From the NCBI GenBank assembly GCA_964580525.1, contig CAZOKN010000027.1:1-26528 (forward strand): a stretch of 26,528 bases of DNA. Direction: 5' to 3'. The stretch is from CAZOKN01 sp964580525. GTDB lineage: Bacteria; Pseudomonadota; Alphaproteobacteria; Rickettsiales; UBA6187. The notes below the pieces were generated by a model. It saw nothing but the letters and a program-made list of their open reading frames with translations, was not told the origin of the DNA and ran no database searches. A program made the translations under genes and the position numbers. Below, piece by piece: positions 7,836-16,400 of this stretch (positions are counted from its first letter, which is position 1; each line of letters begins with the position of its first letter).

Positions 7836-8718
7836 AAAAGTTGCTGTTATAGGTTATCCAGTAAAGCATTCACTATCACCAAAGTTACATGGTTATTGGC
7901 TAGATTTTTATAAAGACGAGCTGGCGGTCAAGGGTGTTAAAGGTGAATATGGCATGCTGGAAGTTAAACCTGAGGATCTAGAAAAAACACTATTGGGTTT
8001 AAAAGATAATGGTTATGTGGGATGCAATATTACAGTTCCGCATAAGGAAAGGGCTTTTGAGATAGTAAGTAAGTTTGGCAGTATTGATAATACAGCAAAG
8101 CTGATTGGTGCTGTTAATACTATAGCTGTAATAAACGGAAAACTGTTTGGAACAAATACAGATGCTTATGGTTTTATAGAAAATATAAAAAGTTATTATT
8201 CTAATTTTAAATTTTCTTCCGGACGATCTGTTGTTTTGGGTGCTGGTGGTGCAGCAAGAGCAGTGATTTATGGATTGGCTAATTCTGGTGTTGAGAGAGT
8301 TATTATAACTAATAGAACTGCTAGCAAGGCTGAAGAATTAAAAATACTAGCAGACGATATTAGTAAGCTTAAATTAGCAAAAAATATAAAAATAGAAGCT
8401 AAGGTTATTGATTGGGAAAAAAAGGAAAATATTTTAGATAATGCTAATATCCTCGTAAACACCACCTCTCTAGGCATGACTGGACAACCAGACCTTGATA
8501 TTAACCTCGATAAATTACCAAAAGATGCATTGGTAACAGATATAGTTTATAAGCCGCTTGAAACAACTTTATTAAAAAATGCTCGAAATCATGGTAATAA
8601 AGTGGTAGATGGATTGGGTATGCTATTATACCAAGCACAAGGCGGTTTTGAGTTGTGGTTTGGTATTAAGCCAGAGGTCACGGAAGAGCTCAGAAAACAT
8701 ATTTTGTCAGGTATATGA
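7825..8718 (+). CDS. aroE: Shikimate dehydrogenase
   Basis: Reduces 3-dehydroshikimate to shikimate with NADPH in the aromatic amino acid pathway. The 297 residues fall in the AroE range. It has the substrate-binding GYPVKHSLSPKLHGYWL near the N-terminus, the catalytic Lys in NITVPHKERAF (about residue 75), GAVNTI and NTDAYGF, the NADP loop GAGGAARA near 140, the adenine-phosphate region ITNRTASKAEEL, NTTSLGM, and the C-terminal DGLGMLLYQAQGGFELWFG. It overlaps ppsR by 11 bp and coaE by 4 bp (ATGA), so it is part of a tight operon. In Caulobacter a maf gene lies between ppsR and aroE; none is present here. Confidence 0.96.
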   Translation: MEIRKVAVIGYPVKHSLSPKLHGYWLDFYKDELAVKGVKGEYGMLEVKPEDLEKTLLGLKDNGYVGCNITVPHKERAFEIVSKFGSIDNTAKLIGAVNTIAVINGKLFGTNTDAYGFIENIKSYYSNFKFSSGRSVVLGAGGAARAVIYGLANSGVERVIITNRTASKAEELKILADDISKLKLAKNIKIEAKVIDWEKKENILDNANILVNTTSLGMTGQPDLDINLDKLPKDALVTDIVYKPLETTLLKNARNHGNKVVDGLGMLLYQAQGGFELWFGIKPEVTEELRKHILSGI

Positions 8719-9311
8719 TAGTTATTGGTCTTACAGGTTCTATTGCTACGGGAAAAAGCTTTGTAGCAAGGTGTTTTGGAAAACTTGGTGCTGCGGTTTT
8801 TGATGCAGATGAAACGGTGCATAAACTTCTCACCTATGGTGGTGAAGCGGTAAAGCCGGTAAAGGAAAGATTTCCACTAGCGTTTGTGGAAGGCGCAATT
8901 GACAGAAAAGTTTTGGGTGGAATTGTTTTTAACAAGGATTCTGAACGAAAAGAACTAGAAAAAATTGTTCACCCTCTGGTTATAAAAAAACGCGAAGAAT
9001 TTTTACAAAAATCCAAGAAGGACAAAGCTAAGGTTGTAGTTTTAGAAATCCCTCTTTTGTTTGAAACTGAAGGCGAAGATTCTTGTGATTATGTTGTAGT
9101 TACAACAGTGGATGCCTATTTGCAGCAAAAAAGGGCGATGGAACGTCCAGGCATGACTAAGGAGCGTTTTGAAAAAATAAATAAATTACAGATGGATAGC
9201 AAAAAGAAAGTTAAAAAAGCCAATTTTGTTATAGATACAAGTGTTAGTGAGTTTTCGGTTTTCCGGGAAGTTAAAAAAATAATGGCAACGCTGAATTCCA
9301 GCGTTAGGTAA
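8715..9311 (+). CDS. coaE: Dephospho-CoA kinase
   Basis: Phosphorylates the 3'-hydroxyl of dephospho-CoA, the last step of coenzyme A synthesis. The 198 residues are normal for the family. The P-loop reads GLTGSIATGKS (about 5–15), a variant of the common GLTGGIGSGKS; it is followed by FDADETVHKLL, HPLV and EIPLLFE, the substrate and lid motifs of CoaE. The start ATG overlaps the aroE stop as ATGA, and dnaQ begins 5 bp after the end. The aroE–coaE–dnaQ order is typical of alphaproteobacterial origin regions. Confidence 0.95.
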   Translation: MIVIGLTGSIATGKSFVARCFGKLGAAVFDADETVHKLLTYGGEAVKPVKERFPLAFVEGAIDRKVLGGIVFNKDSERKELEKIVHPLVIKKREEFLQKSKKDKAKVVVLEIPLLFETEGEDSCDYVVVTTVDAYLQQKRAMERPGMTKERFEKINKLQMDSKKKVKKANFVIDTSVSEFSVFREVKKIMATLNSSVR

Positions 9312-9316
9312 ATAAA

Positions 9317-9997
9317 ATGCGTGAAATTACATTCGATACTGAAACAACCGGAATAGATCCGGCTTCTGGCCATAGAATTGTTGAAATAGGTTGTGTAGAA
9401 CTAATAGATAAAACAAGAACCGGTAAATTCTTTCATACATATTTAAATCCCCAGCGGAATGTTCCTAAATCAGCAACGGATATTCACGGTCTTACAGATG
9501 TTTTCCTTTCAGATAAGCCTCTTTTTAAGAACGTAGCTAAAGAATTTGTGGATTTTATAAGCGACAGCACTTTGGTTATACACAACGCGGCTTTTGATAT
9601 GAAATTCATAAATTTTGAGCTGGAAAATGCCGGAATGAAAACCATAAGCATTAGTAGAGCTGTTGATACTCTTACTATGGCTAGAAATAAATTTCCCGGC
9701 AATAAAGCAAGTCTGGATGCGTTATGCCAGAAATTTGGCATTGATTTATCAAGGCGTGATAAGCACGGAGCATTGCTTGATGCGGAACTTCTAGCAGATG
9801 TTTATCAGGAGCTTTGTGGCGGCAAGCAAAGCAATATACTTTTTGCTAGTGCATCGCAAGTGGTCGAAGAAGGCATTAAAATTATTCAAAGAAAAATCAG
9901 AAAAAAACGTGAATATCAAGTTTCACAAGAAGAAGCAGAAGCGCACACTAAATTCATGGAAAAAATCAAAAACCCTATTTGGGCGGAATATAAGTAG
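9317..9997 (+). CDS. dnaQ: DNA polymerase III epsilon subunit (3'-5' proofreading exonuclease)
   Basis: Proofreading exonuclease of the replicative polymerase. The 226 residues carry all DEDDh motifs: Exo I FDTETTG with the catalytic Asp and Glu (D7, E9), Exo II HNAAFDMKF near residue 93, and Exo III HGALLDAELLADVY near 152, giving the catalytic His and Asp. KASLDALCQKFGIDLSRRDKHG just before Exo III is characteristic of bacterial epsilon rather than RNase T. A charged tail (about 180–226) would hold the polymerase-binding segment. It is last in the ppsR–aroE–coaE–dnaQ operon, and the stop codon abuts a hairpin shared with the convergent secB. Confidence 0.95.
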   Translation: MREITFDTETTGIDPASGHRIVEIGCVELIDKTRTGKFFHTYLNPQRNVPKSATDIHGLTDVFLSDKPLFKNVAKEFVDFISDSTLVIHNAAFDMKFINFELENAGMKTISISRAVDTLTMARNKFPGNKASLDALCQKFGIDLSRRDKHGALLDAELLADVYQELCGGKQSNILFASASQVVEEGIKIIQRKIRKKREYQVSQEEAEAHTKFMEKIKNPIWAEYK

Positions 9998-10017
9998 TGC
10001 GAGCCTTGCTCGCACTA
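9995..10017. terminator. Bidirectional hairpin between dnaQ and secB
   Basis: Perfect 10-bp stem: TAGTGCGAGC, loop CTT, GCTCGCACTA. It begins within the dnaQ stop codon and sits 15 bp from the secB stop on the other strand. Convergent genes and GC-rich stem support a shared terminator. The T-runs after the stem are poor on both strands, so it may act as an mRNA-end stabiliser or Rho-assisted site. Confidence 0.7.
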
Positions 10018-10031
10018 AACTTTAATCGGAT

Positions 10032-10490
10032 TTAGCTAGCTTTTCTTGATTTGTGTTGTTGATATAACGCAGCAAAATCAATAGGATCAAGCATAAGCGG
10101 AGGAAAGCCGCCATCTCTTGTGGCGTCAGATAGAATTCTGCGAGCAAAAGGGAAAAGCATTCCCGGGCAATAAATCATCAAGGCAGGCTCTAGTTCTTCT
10201 TGAGGGACAACTAGCGTGAAAACGCCTGCATAAGTTAATTCAGTAACAAAAAGATTCTTATTATTTACCTGAGCATGAGCAGAAATTATAAGCACAACTT
10301 CGTAACTATTTGCTTCCAAATTTGAAACTTTTACATCTACGGCAATGTCTATTTTAGGGGCTTCGCCTTTACCAACAAGGTTTTGTGGTGAGCCAGGATT
10401 TTCAAAAGATAGATCTTTTACATACTGGGCGTTAATAATAACTTGCCTTTGTGGCGGTTGATTATTATTACTTTTGCTCTTGTTAGGCAT
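10032..10490 (-). CDS. secB: Protein-export chaperone SecB
   Basis: Tetrameric cytosolic chaperone that keeps preproteins unfolded and delivers them to SecA. The 152 residues match the family. Visible family segments are QYVKDLSFENPGSP near residues 23–36, IDIAVDVKV, YEVVLIISAHA, LFVTELTYAGVFTLV, and the acidic/aromatic PALMIYCPGMLFPFARRILSD followed by GGFPPLMLDPIDFAALY. The N-terminus (about 1–16) is polar and Asn/Gln/Ser-rich. An AGGG Shine-Dalgarno lies just before the ATG. It is the only minus-strand gene between the two right-arm operons, convergent with dnaQ and divergent from the Tim44-like gene; the same neighbours occur in other alphaproteobacteria. Confidence 0.96.
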   Translation of the reverse strand: MPNKSKSNNNQPPQRQVIINAQYVKDLSFENPGSPQNLVGKGEAPKIDIAVDVKVSNLEANSYEVVLIISAHAQVNNKNLFVTELTYAGVFTLVVPQEELEPALMIYCPGMLFPFARRILSDATRDGGFPPLMLDPIDFAALYQQHKSRKAS

Positions 10491-10590
10491 GGGAATCCCT
10501 TGTTATTTTATTATATAGAAGTCATTGGAATAATCTCATATAATGTTTTTTGCCGGAAAGCTAGTTTTTAATTTTTTCCAGAGTGTGTTT

Positions 10591-11247
10591 ATGAACGGAA
10601 TTTTTGATATAGTTTTATTTGCAATTTTTGCGGTTTTTATAATCAGCAAACTTATAAATGTTTTGGGTAAAACAGAGTTTGATGAAGAAGAAATGAATCG
10701 TCCGCAAAAGATGGATCAGGCAAAAACTATAGAAGTGCCATATGAAGAAATAAAAGAAGAGGATTATAAAGGTATTGAAGCCAGACATGGCAAAGACGTT
10801 GCTGAAAAAATAAAAATGATAAGAAAAGAAGATCCATATTTTACGGAAGAAAATTTTCTTGTAGGAGCTAAAAAAGCTTTTGAAATGATAGTTAATGCTT
10901 TCGCAAAAGGTGATAAAAACACTTTAAAACCTTTGTTGAGTGAGGGTGTTTATAAAAGCTTCGAAAGGGAAATAGATGATAGAAAGAACAGGCAAGAAAT
11001 AGATGATTTAACTCTCGTTTCTATTCATGCACCAAATATCAAAAACATTTCAGTTGATAGAAAATATGCGCAAATAGAATTGGAAATCATTTCCGAGCAG
11101 ATAAATCTAGTTAAAGATAAGTCAGGAAAGGTTATAGAAGGAGACCCTTCACACGTCAGTAAAATCAAAGAAATTTGGACGTTTGGCAGAAATCTAAATT
11201 CACAAAATCCTAACTGGGAACTTACAAATATTAGCAGCGAAAAATAG
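10591..11247 (+). CDS. Tim44-like domain protein (membrane-anchored, TimA-like)
   Basis: A Tim44/MRPL45-like (PF04280-type) protein. The N-terminal hydrophobic anchor IFDIVLFAIFAVFIISKLINVLG is followed by an acidic linker and a C-terminal cystatin-like domain (from roughly residue 90: EENFLVGAKKAFEMIVNAFAKGD, LKPLLSEGVYKSFEREI, IKEIWTFGRNL). Bacterial relatives are inner-membrane proteins of uncertain role. In alphaproteobacteria they sit beside secB and mltA as here, and homology is to the mitochondrial import motor subunit Tim44. The frame extends to an ATG at 10543, but that ATG overlaps a TATAAT (10539–10544) and adds an unusual 16-residue leader. The start at 10591 matches family N-termini; neither start has a strong Shine-Dalgarno. 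mltA follows 4 bp later. Confidence 0.88.
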   Translation: MNGIFDIVLFAIFAVFIISKLINVLGKTEFDEEEMNRPQKMDQAKTIEVPYEEIKEEDYKGIEARHGKDVAEKIKMIRKEDPYFTEENFLVGAKKAFEMIVNAFAKGDKNTLKPLLSEGVYKSFEREIDDRKNRQEIDDLTLVSIHAPNIKNISVDRKYAQIELEIISEQINLVKDKSGKVIEGDPSHVSKIKEIWTFGRNLNSQNPNWELTNISSEK

Positions 11248-11251
11248 TTTT

Positions 11252-12346
11252 ATGAAAAGAATAATTTTACTAAATATTATAATGGCATTTTTTTTGACAG
11301 CTTGTGCAGATAAGCTTGTATTGAAAAAAACCGAATTTACAAAGCTTAAAGGCTGGGAAAAAGATGAGCATAGCCAGGCATTGGAATCCTTTGTTAAATC
11401 TTGTGAAAAAATACAAAAAACACCTTCAAATAAAAAAATATATGAAAGTGGCATTGGAGGTGTTTACGGAGATTGGAAGCAAATTTGTAATCAGGCGATG
11501 ATGGTTGATGCGAGTAAAAATCCGGCAGATGCACGTAAGTTTTTTGAAGATAATTTTGTCCCTTATAAAGCAAAAAACGGCTGGCGTTCAACTGGCAGAG
11601 TGACAGGATATTTTGAAATGGCTTTAAAGGGTAGCAGAACGAAGCATGAACCATATATATATCCTTTATATAAAAAGCCTTCTGATAAGATAGATGGGCA
11701 GAAATATTTCTCTAGAAAGGAAATAGACGAAGGAGCACTTGAGGACAAAAATCTCGAGTTGGTTTGGGTCGATGATCCTGTGCGGGAATTTTTTCTTCAG
11801 GTGCAAGGATCTGGTAGAATTCAACTTGATGATGGCACAGAAATGCGAGTGGGTTATGGTGGCCAAAATGGCTATAAATACGTACCTATAGGCAAATATA
11901 TGATTGAGAAAGAATATCTAACCAAGGAAAACATGTCAGCACATGCCATAAAGGACTGGTTATATAGCCATCCAGATCAAGCGAAAGAAGTTATGCAGGC
12001 AAATCCTTCCTATGTATTTTTCAGAGAAATTAAGGGAGATGGCCCTATAGGTGGCCAAGGAGTTGCTTTAACTCCTATGCGTTCTCTTGCAGTAGATAAA
12101 CGTTATATACCTTATGGCGTTCCTGTCTGGCTTAATGTTGACCTTACAGCCAAGGAAGAACAAGGAGAGAAGGTTAATAGATTGTTTGTGGCGCAGGATA
12201 CTGGAGGGGCTATAAAAGGTCCAATACGTAGTGATTTGTTCTTTGGATATGGCAGTGAGGCAGAAGATCTTGCAGGATATCAGAATAGTAAAGGTAGGTA
12301 TTTTTTATTATTGCCTAAAATTGTAACTCAGCAAACAGAGCTATGA
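11252..12346 (+). CDS. mltA: Membrane-bound lytic murein transglycosylase A (lipoprotein)
   Basis: Cleaves the MurNAc–GlcNAc bond of peptidoglycan with formation of 1,6-anhydroMurNAc, probably at the outer membrane. The 364 residues start with a lipoprotein signal, MKRIILLNIIMAFFLTAC, whose lipobox LTAC puts the lipidated Cys at 18. The MltA barrel follows: GRVTGYFEMALKGSR (about 112–126), VQGSGRIQLDDGTEMRVGYGGQNGY (about 189–213), and the C-terminal 3D domain from GGQGVALTPMRSLAVD through DTGGAIKGPIRSDLFFGYG, containing the acidic residues that give the domain its name. The stop overlaps the smr start by 4 bp (ATGA). Conserved tim44–mltA–smr order supports the call. Confidence 0.95.
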   Translation: MKRIILLNIIMAFFLTACADKLVLKKTEFTKLKGWEKDEHSQALESFVKSCEKIQKTPSNKKIYESGIGGVYGDWKQICNQAMMVDASKNPADARKFFEDNFVPYKAKNGWRSTGRVTGYFEMALKGSRTKHEPYIYPLYKKPSDKIDGQKYFSRKEIDEGALEDKNLELVWVDDPVREFFLQVQGSGRIQLDDGTEMRVGYGGQNGYKYVPIGKYMIEKEYLTKENMSAHAIKDWLYSHPDQAKEVMQANPSYVFFREIKGDGPIGGQGVALTPMRSLAVDKRYIPYGVPVWLNVDLTAKEEQGEKVNRLFVAQDTGGAIKGPIRSDLFFGYGSEAEDLAGYQNSKGRYFLLLPKIVTQQTEL

Positions 12347-12909
12347 CAAAAAAGAACAATAATAATGGAAATTTAACAAAAGAAGATAAATGGCTGTGGC
12401 GACGGATTATTGAAACTGTTACGCCTCTTAAGGACAAAATGTGGCCTGCCCCTGAAGAAGAAGAGTTTGATGAAGAAGAAGTTAATTCAATAGAAGATGA
12501 TATAGGAGAAGCCCTTGCTTTCAGCTTTCCTAAAGAGCCAGAAAAGAAAAAAGAATATAAATATTTGAAAATACAGGATACGAACGGTCTTGATAAATCT
12601 ACAGCCAGGAAATTTAAATCAGGTAAATATAAAATATCTGCAAAATTAGATTTGCATGGCAATACGCAAGATGAAGCTTTAAATTCGCTTAGATATTTTA
12701 TCAATAAATCTTTTGAGTCTGGCCAAAGATGCATACTTGTAATTACAGGCCGTGGATCTGAGGGTAAAGGAATTCTTAAAGAACAGGTTCCCAGATGGCT
12801 TAACCTTCCTGGTGTCAGGGAGTGTATAATTTCTTTTTGCCAGGCCCAGCCAAGACATGGTGGAGATGGTGCGCTTTATGTACTTTTGAGGAAAAGTCAC
12901 AAGAGTTGA
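12343..12909 (+). CDS. Smr-domain protein (putative DNA/RNA endonuclease)
   Basis: A stand-alone Smr-domain protein of 188 residues. The N-terminal half is highly charged (LTKEDKWLWRR, then an acidic EEEEFDEEEVN stretch near 40) and poorly conserved in general. The C-terminal Smr domain shows LDLHG (about residues 102–106), the family's first motif, and VITGRGSEGKGILKEQVPRWL (about 131–151), the second, followed by QPRHGGDGALYVLLRK. Proteobacterial homologues have nicking-endonuclease or ribosome-linked RNA-cleavage activity, but the substrate cannot be told here. The gene is coupled to mltA through ATGA. The acetyltransferase begins 13 bp later behind a strong Shine-Dalgarno. Confidence 0.9.
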   Translation: MTKKNNNNGNLTKEDKWLWRRIIETVTPLKDKMWPAPEEEEFDEEEVNSIEDDIGEALAFSFPKEPEKKKEYKYLKIQDTNGLDKSTARKFKSGKYKISAKLDLHGNTQDEALNSLRYFINKSFESGQRCILVITGRGSEGKGILKEQVPRWLNLPGVRECIISFCQAQPRHGGDGALYVLLRKSHKS

Positions 12910-12922
12910 TAACAGGAGGCGT

Positions 12923-13459
12923 ATGTCAGAAAATTTTATAATAAGAACAAAACGTTGCTTATTACGTCCTTTCACACTCCAAGATTCAAATAGTCTTTTG
13001 CCAATTCTTGGTTCAGAAGAGGTTATGCGTTATTCAATGACAGGACCGCTTGAATTATCGAAAATTGAATTACTTATAGAAGAGTGGCTTACTCTTTATC
13101 AAAAGAGAGGATTTTGTCCATGGGCGGTAATATATAATAATAGGCTAATAGGTTATGCTGGAATGGATTTGAGGACAATAGACGAGGAAGAATATGCGCA
13201 GATTACTTTTCGTTTAGACAAGGATTGCTGGGGAAAGGGTTTAGCAACTGAGCTTGCTAATGCGATAAAAGAATATGCCTTTAATCATCTCAAATTACTA
13301 GATCTTATAGCCATCATTGATCCCGAAAATGAAGCTTCTATTAGAACTGTAAGCAAAATAGGAATGAGCTTTAAAAAGCCAGTTTTGTATGGAGGCCTTT
13401 CTTTGCATATTTATAAAGTTGACTCTAATGCGGATAAAACGAATTTATCCGCATTTTAA
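12923..13459 (+). CDS. GNAT-family N-acetyltransferase (RimJ/RimL-like)
   Basis: A 178-residue acetyltransferase of the Acetyltransf_3/RimJ–RimL type. The beginning IIRTKRCLLRPFTLQDSNSL is the classic first strand–helix. WAVIYNNRLIGYAGM covers strands 3–4. Acetyl-CoA pyrophosphate is likely bound by the variant motif A DKDCWGKGLATELANAI, close to the family Q/RxxGxG/A pattern. LIAIIDPENEASIRTVSKIGM is the conserved helix near the C-terminus. The substrate, a protein N-terminus or a small molecule, is unknown. AGGAGG at 12914–12919 fixes the start, though it is only three bases from the ATG. The last codons (NADKTNLSAF) are written in the bidirectional hairpin shared with gdh. Confidence 0.88.
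   Translation: MSENFIIRTKRCLLRPFTLQDSNSLLPILGSEEVMRYSMTGPLELSKIELLIEEWLTLYQKRGFCPWAVIYNNRLIGYAGMDLRTIDEEEYAQITFRLDKDCWGKGLATELANAIKEYAFNHLKLLDLIAIIDPENEASIRTVSKIGMSFKKPVLYGGLSLHIYKVDSNADKTNLSAF
13427..13455. terminator. Bidirectional hairpin overlapping the end of the acetyltransferase gene
   Basis: Perfect 12-bp stem AATGCGGATAAA / TTTATCCGCATT with loop ACGAA. It ends four bases before the acetyltransferase frame closes and six before the convergent gdh frame ends. A short T-run lies on the plus side. Position between convergent genes supports a shared terminator. Confidence 0.75.
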
Positions 13460-13460
13460 G

Positions 13461-16400
13461 CTAATTTGCGCAAATTTCCTTAACTTTTCTTAAAGCTATT
13501 ATAATGGTCGAAGAATCGTGTTCTTCTGTAACTTTAAGATCGTTAATAAAGCTATCATAACGCTCCAAATGTTTAGCATTATCATTTGCCCAAGTTTCAA
13601 CTGAATTTCCACATTCTTTGTCGTTACATAGGTCTTTAATAACTTCAGAAGTCAAGCGACGTTGCTGGTCAAACAATTCATCAACAAGCGTTTTATAAGA
13701 AATACGCTGCCAATAAGAGTGAGGCGACATTTTGCCTATAATTCTTCTGATCCAGCCAAGATTTAATCTTGTTCCCAGTTCAAAATAAACTTTAGCAACA
13801 ACGCTAACTTTCAAATGTGCCTGGCTGGCAACTTGAACTATATCGCAAGCTGAAGACATAATTTCCAGGCCTGCAATTTTTTCTGCCAGAGCATTAGATA
13901 AGCCGTATTCTTTATATCTATTCAATCTGACTTCAAAAACTTCTTTTAAAGAAGCTGGTATAACTTTGCTTAGGCAGCCATGTAAATCCTTTATACCAGG
14001 TGCAAATTTTTTGATGGTATCAGCGATTTTCAAAGGTTGCGGATAGTGCCTTATAAACCATATGCATGTTCTCTCTACAATATTTTGTATCTCCATGAAC
14101 AATTCTTTCTGTTGTTCAATGTTAACACCTTTTATTGCAGAAACTTCTTCCCATAGAGTGCGTAAATCAAATATTTCTCTGGTTACGGTATAAGCGCGTG
14201 CTATATCGCATGAAGAAACACCCGTGTCTTCTTTGATGTGATAGAATAATGCTGCGCCTATACGATTTATTAAGCTGTTTGTGACAGAAGTAGCAATTAT
14301 TTCTCTGCGTAGAGGGTGCTTTTCTATATCAGTCATAAACTTAGCGCTTAATTCTTCAGGGAAATAACGCACCAGATCGTCTTTGTAATAAGCATCATCA
14401 GGCAAGTTGCTCTTCAACAAATCTTCGTAAAGCACGATCTTGCTATAAGCCATAACAACACTTAGCTCAGGGCGAGTAAGTCCCTTCCCTTCAGCATTAC
14501 GTCTATTTATTTCATCTTTGTTTGGTAAGAATTCTATAGCTCTGTTTAGTAAGCCATCTTTTTCCAAAGCAGAAATAAATCTACCCAGAATTTCCAAAAT
14601 GGAATTACCTTGTAGTTGAGCTACAGTAAGAGCCTGAGTTTGTAATCTGTTATCTTGTAAAACAAGCTCGGCAACTTCATCTGTCATTGTTTCCAGTAAT
14701 TTATTTCTGGCAGCAATGGTCAATCTACCGGCCTGATTAGCCTGGCCAAGAGCAATTTTAATATTTACTTCGTGGTCAGAGCAGTCAACACCGGCTGAGT
14801 TATCAATTGCATCAGTATTCAAATGACCACCATTTAAGGCGTATTCTATACGGCCTAGTTGGGTGAATCCTAAGTTACCACCTTCACCTATAACTTTAGC
14901 TCGTAACTGACCGCCATTTATGCGCAGAGAGTCGTTGGTTTTGTCGCCAACTTGTTCGTTAGTTTCGCTCTTAGATTTAACATAAGTTCCAATACCGCCG
15001 TTCCACAATAAATCTACTTTTGCAGTCAGGATGTATTTTATTAATTCATCAGGTGTTACCTCATTACTTGTTATATCAAGCAATGTTTGGATTTCTTTTG
15101 TAAGCTTAATACTCTTTGCTTTGCGCTCAAAAATACCACCGCCCTTAGAAATAAGGGTTGCGTTATAATCTGCCCAGGTAGAGCGTGGTAGCTTGAACAT
15201 GCGTTGACGTTCTTTAAAGCTTTCCGCAGGATTAGGATTAGGATCGATAAAAATATGCAGATGGTTAAAGGCAGCAACCATTTTGATATGTTTAGACATC
15301 AACAAGCCGTTACCAAAAACGTCGCCAGACATGTCGCCTATACCAACTACAGTAAAATCATCCTTGCTAACATCAACACCCATTTCACGGAAGTGACGTT
15401 CAACAGAAATCCATGCGCCACGTGCGGTTATGCCCATCTTTTTATGATCATATCCAACAGAGCCACCAGAAGCAAAGGCATCGCCAAGCCAGAAGTTATA
15501 TTCAGCAGCAACAGAATTTGCTATGTCGGAGAATGTGGCAGTACCTTTATCAGCAGCAACAACCAAATAAGGATCATCGCCATCATGTCTAACCACCATT
15601 TTAGGGGCAACAGTTTTTCCACCTGATAAATTGTCTGTAATGTCCAGCAAGCCACGCAAGAAAGTTTTATAGCATTCTATACCTTCGTTCATGAAAGCTT
15701 CTCTGCCGCCTTCTAATGGAGGCTGTTTTACAACGAAGCCACCTTTAGAACCAACTGGAATAATTACGGAATTTTTAGTCATCTGTGCTTTCATTAGGCC
15801 AAGAACTTCCGTTCTGAAGTCTTCACGTCTGTCAGACCAGCGCAAGCCGCCGCGGGCAACTTTACCGCCGCGTAGATGAATACCTTCAACCCTGGAAGAA
15901 TATACAAATATTTCTGCATAAGGTTTTGGCTCAGGTAACCAGCTTATCGATTTAGAATTCAGCTTAAACGATACATAATCCTTGAAATTATTATCAGCAT
16001 TTTTCTGGAAATAATTTGTACGGTTAGTGGCTAAAATTAAATCAATAAAGCCACGAATTATGCGGTCTTCAGCAAGATTAGAAACGTTGCCTAAAGTTTT
16101 TTCTATTTCAGCAAGAATATCTTTTTTTGCAGTATCCCTGTTTTTTTCAAATTCAGGATCAAATCTTGAATAGAAAAGTTCCACCAGATTTTTTACCAGG
16201 GTAGGGTGATTTCCCAAAGATTCCTGGATGTATGTTTGGCTATATGAAAAATCTGATTGTTGCAGATATTTGCTGTAAGCTCTTAGTAAAACAACATCGC
16301 GCCATTTTAAATTTGAGATAAGTATCAGTTTATTCAAAGCATCGTTCTGAATTTCGCCGAACCATGTTTTGAAAACAGCGTTTTCAAAGTTTTTCTTTAT

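Noticed and set aside
15204..15626. 140-codon plus-strand frame antisense to gdh
   Set aside because: Lies opposite the best-conserved part of gdh (RWSDRREDF through DMSGDVFGNG downstream) and has no protein-like composition or start signal.
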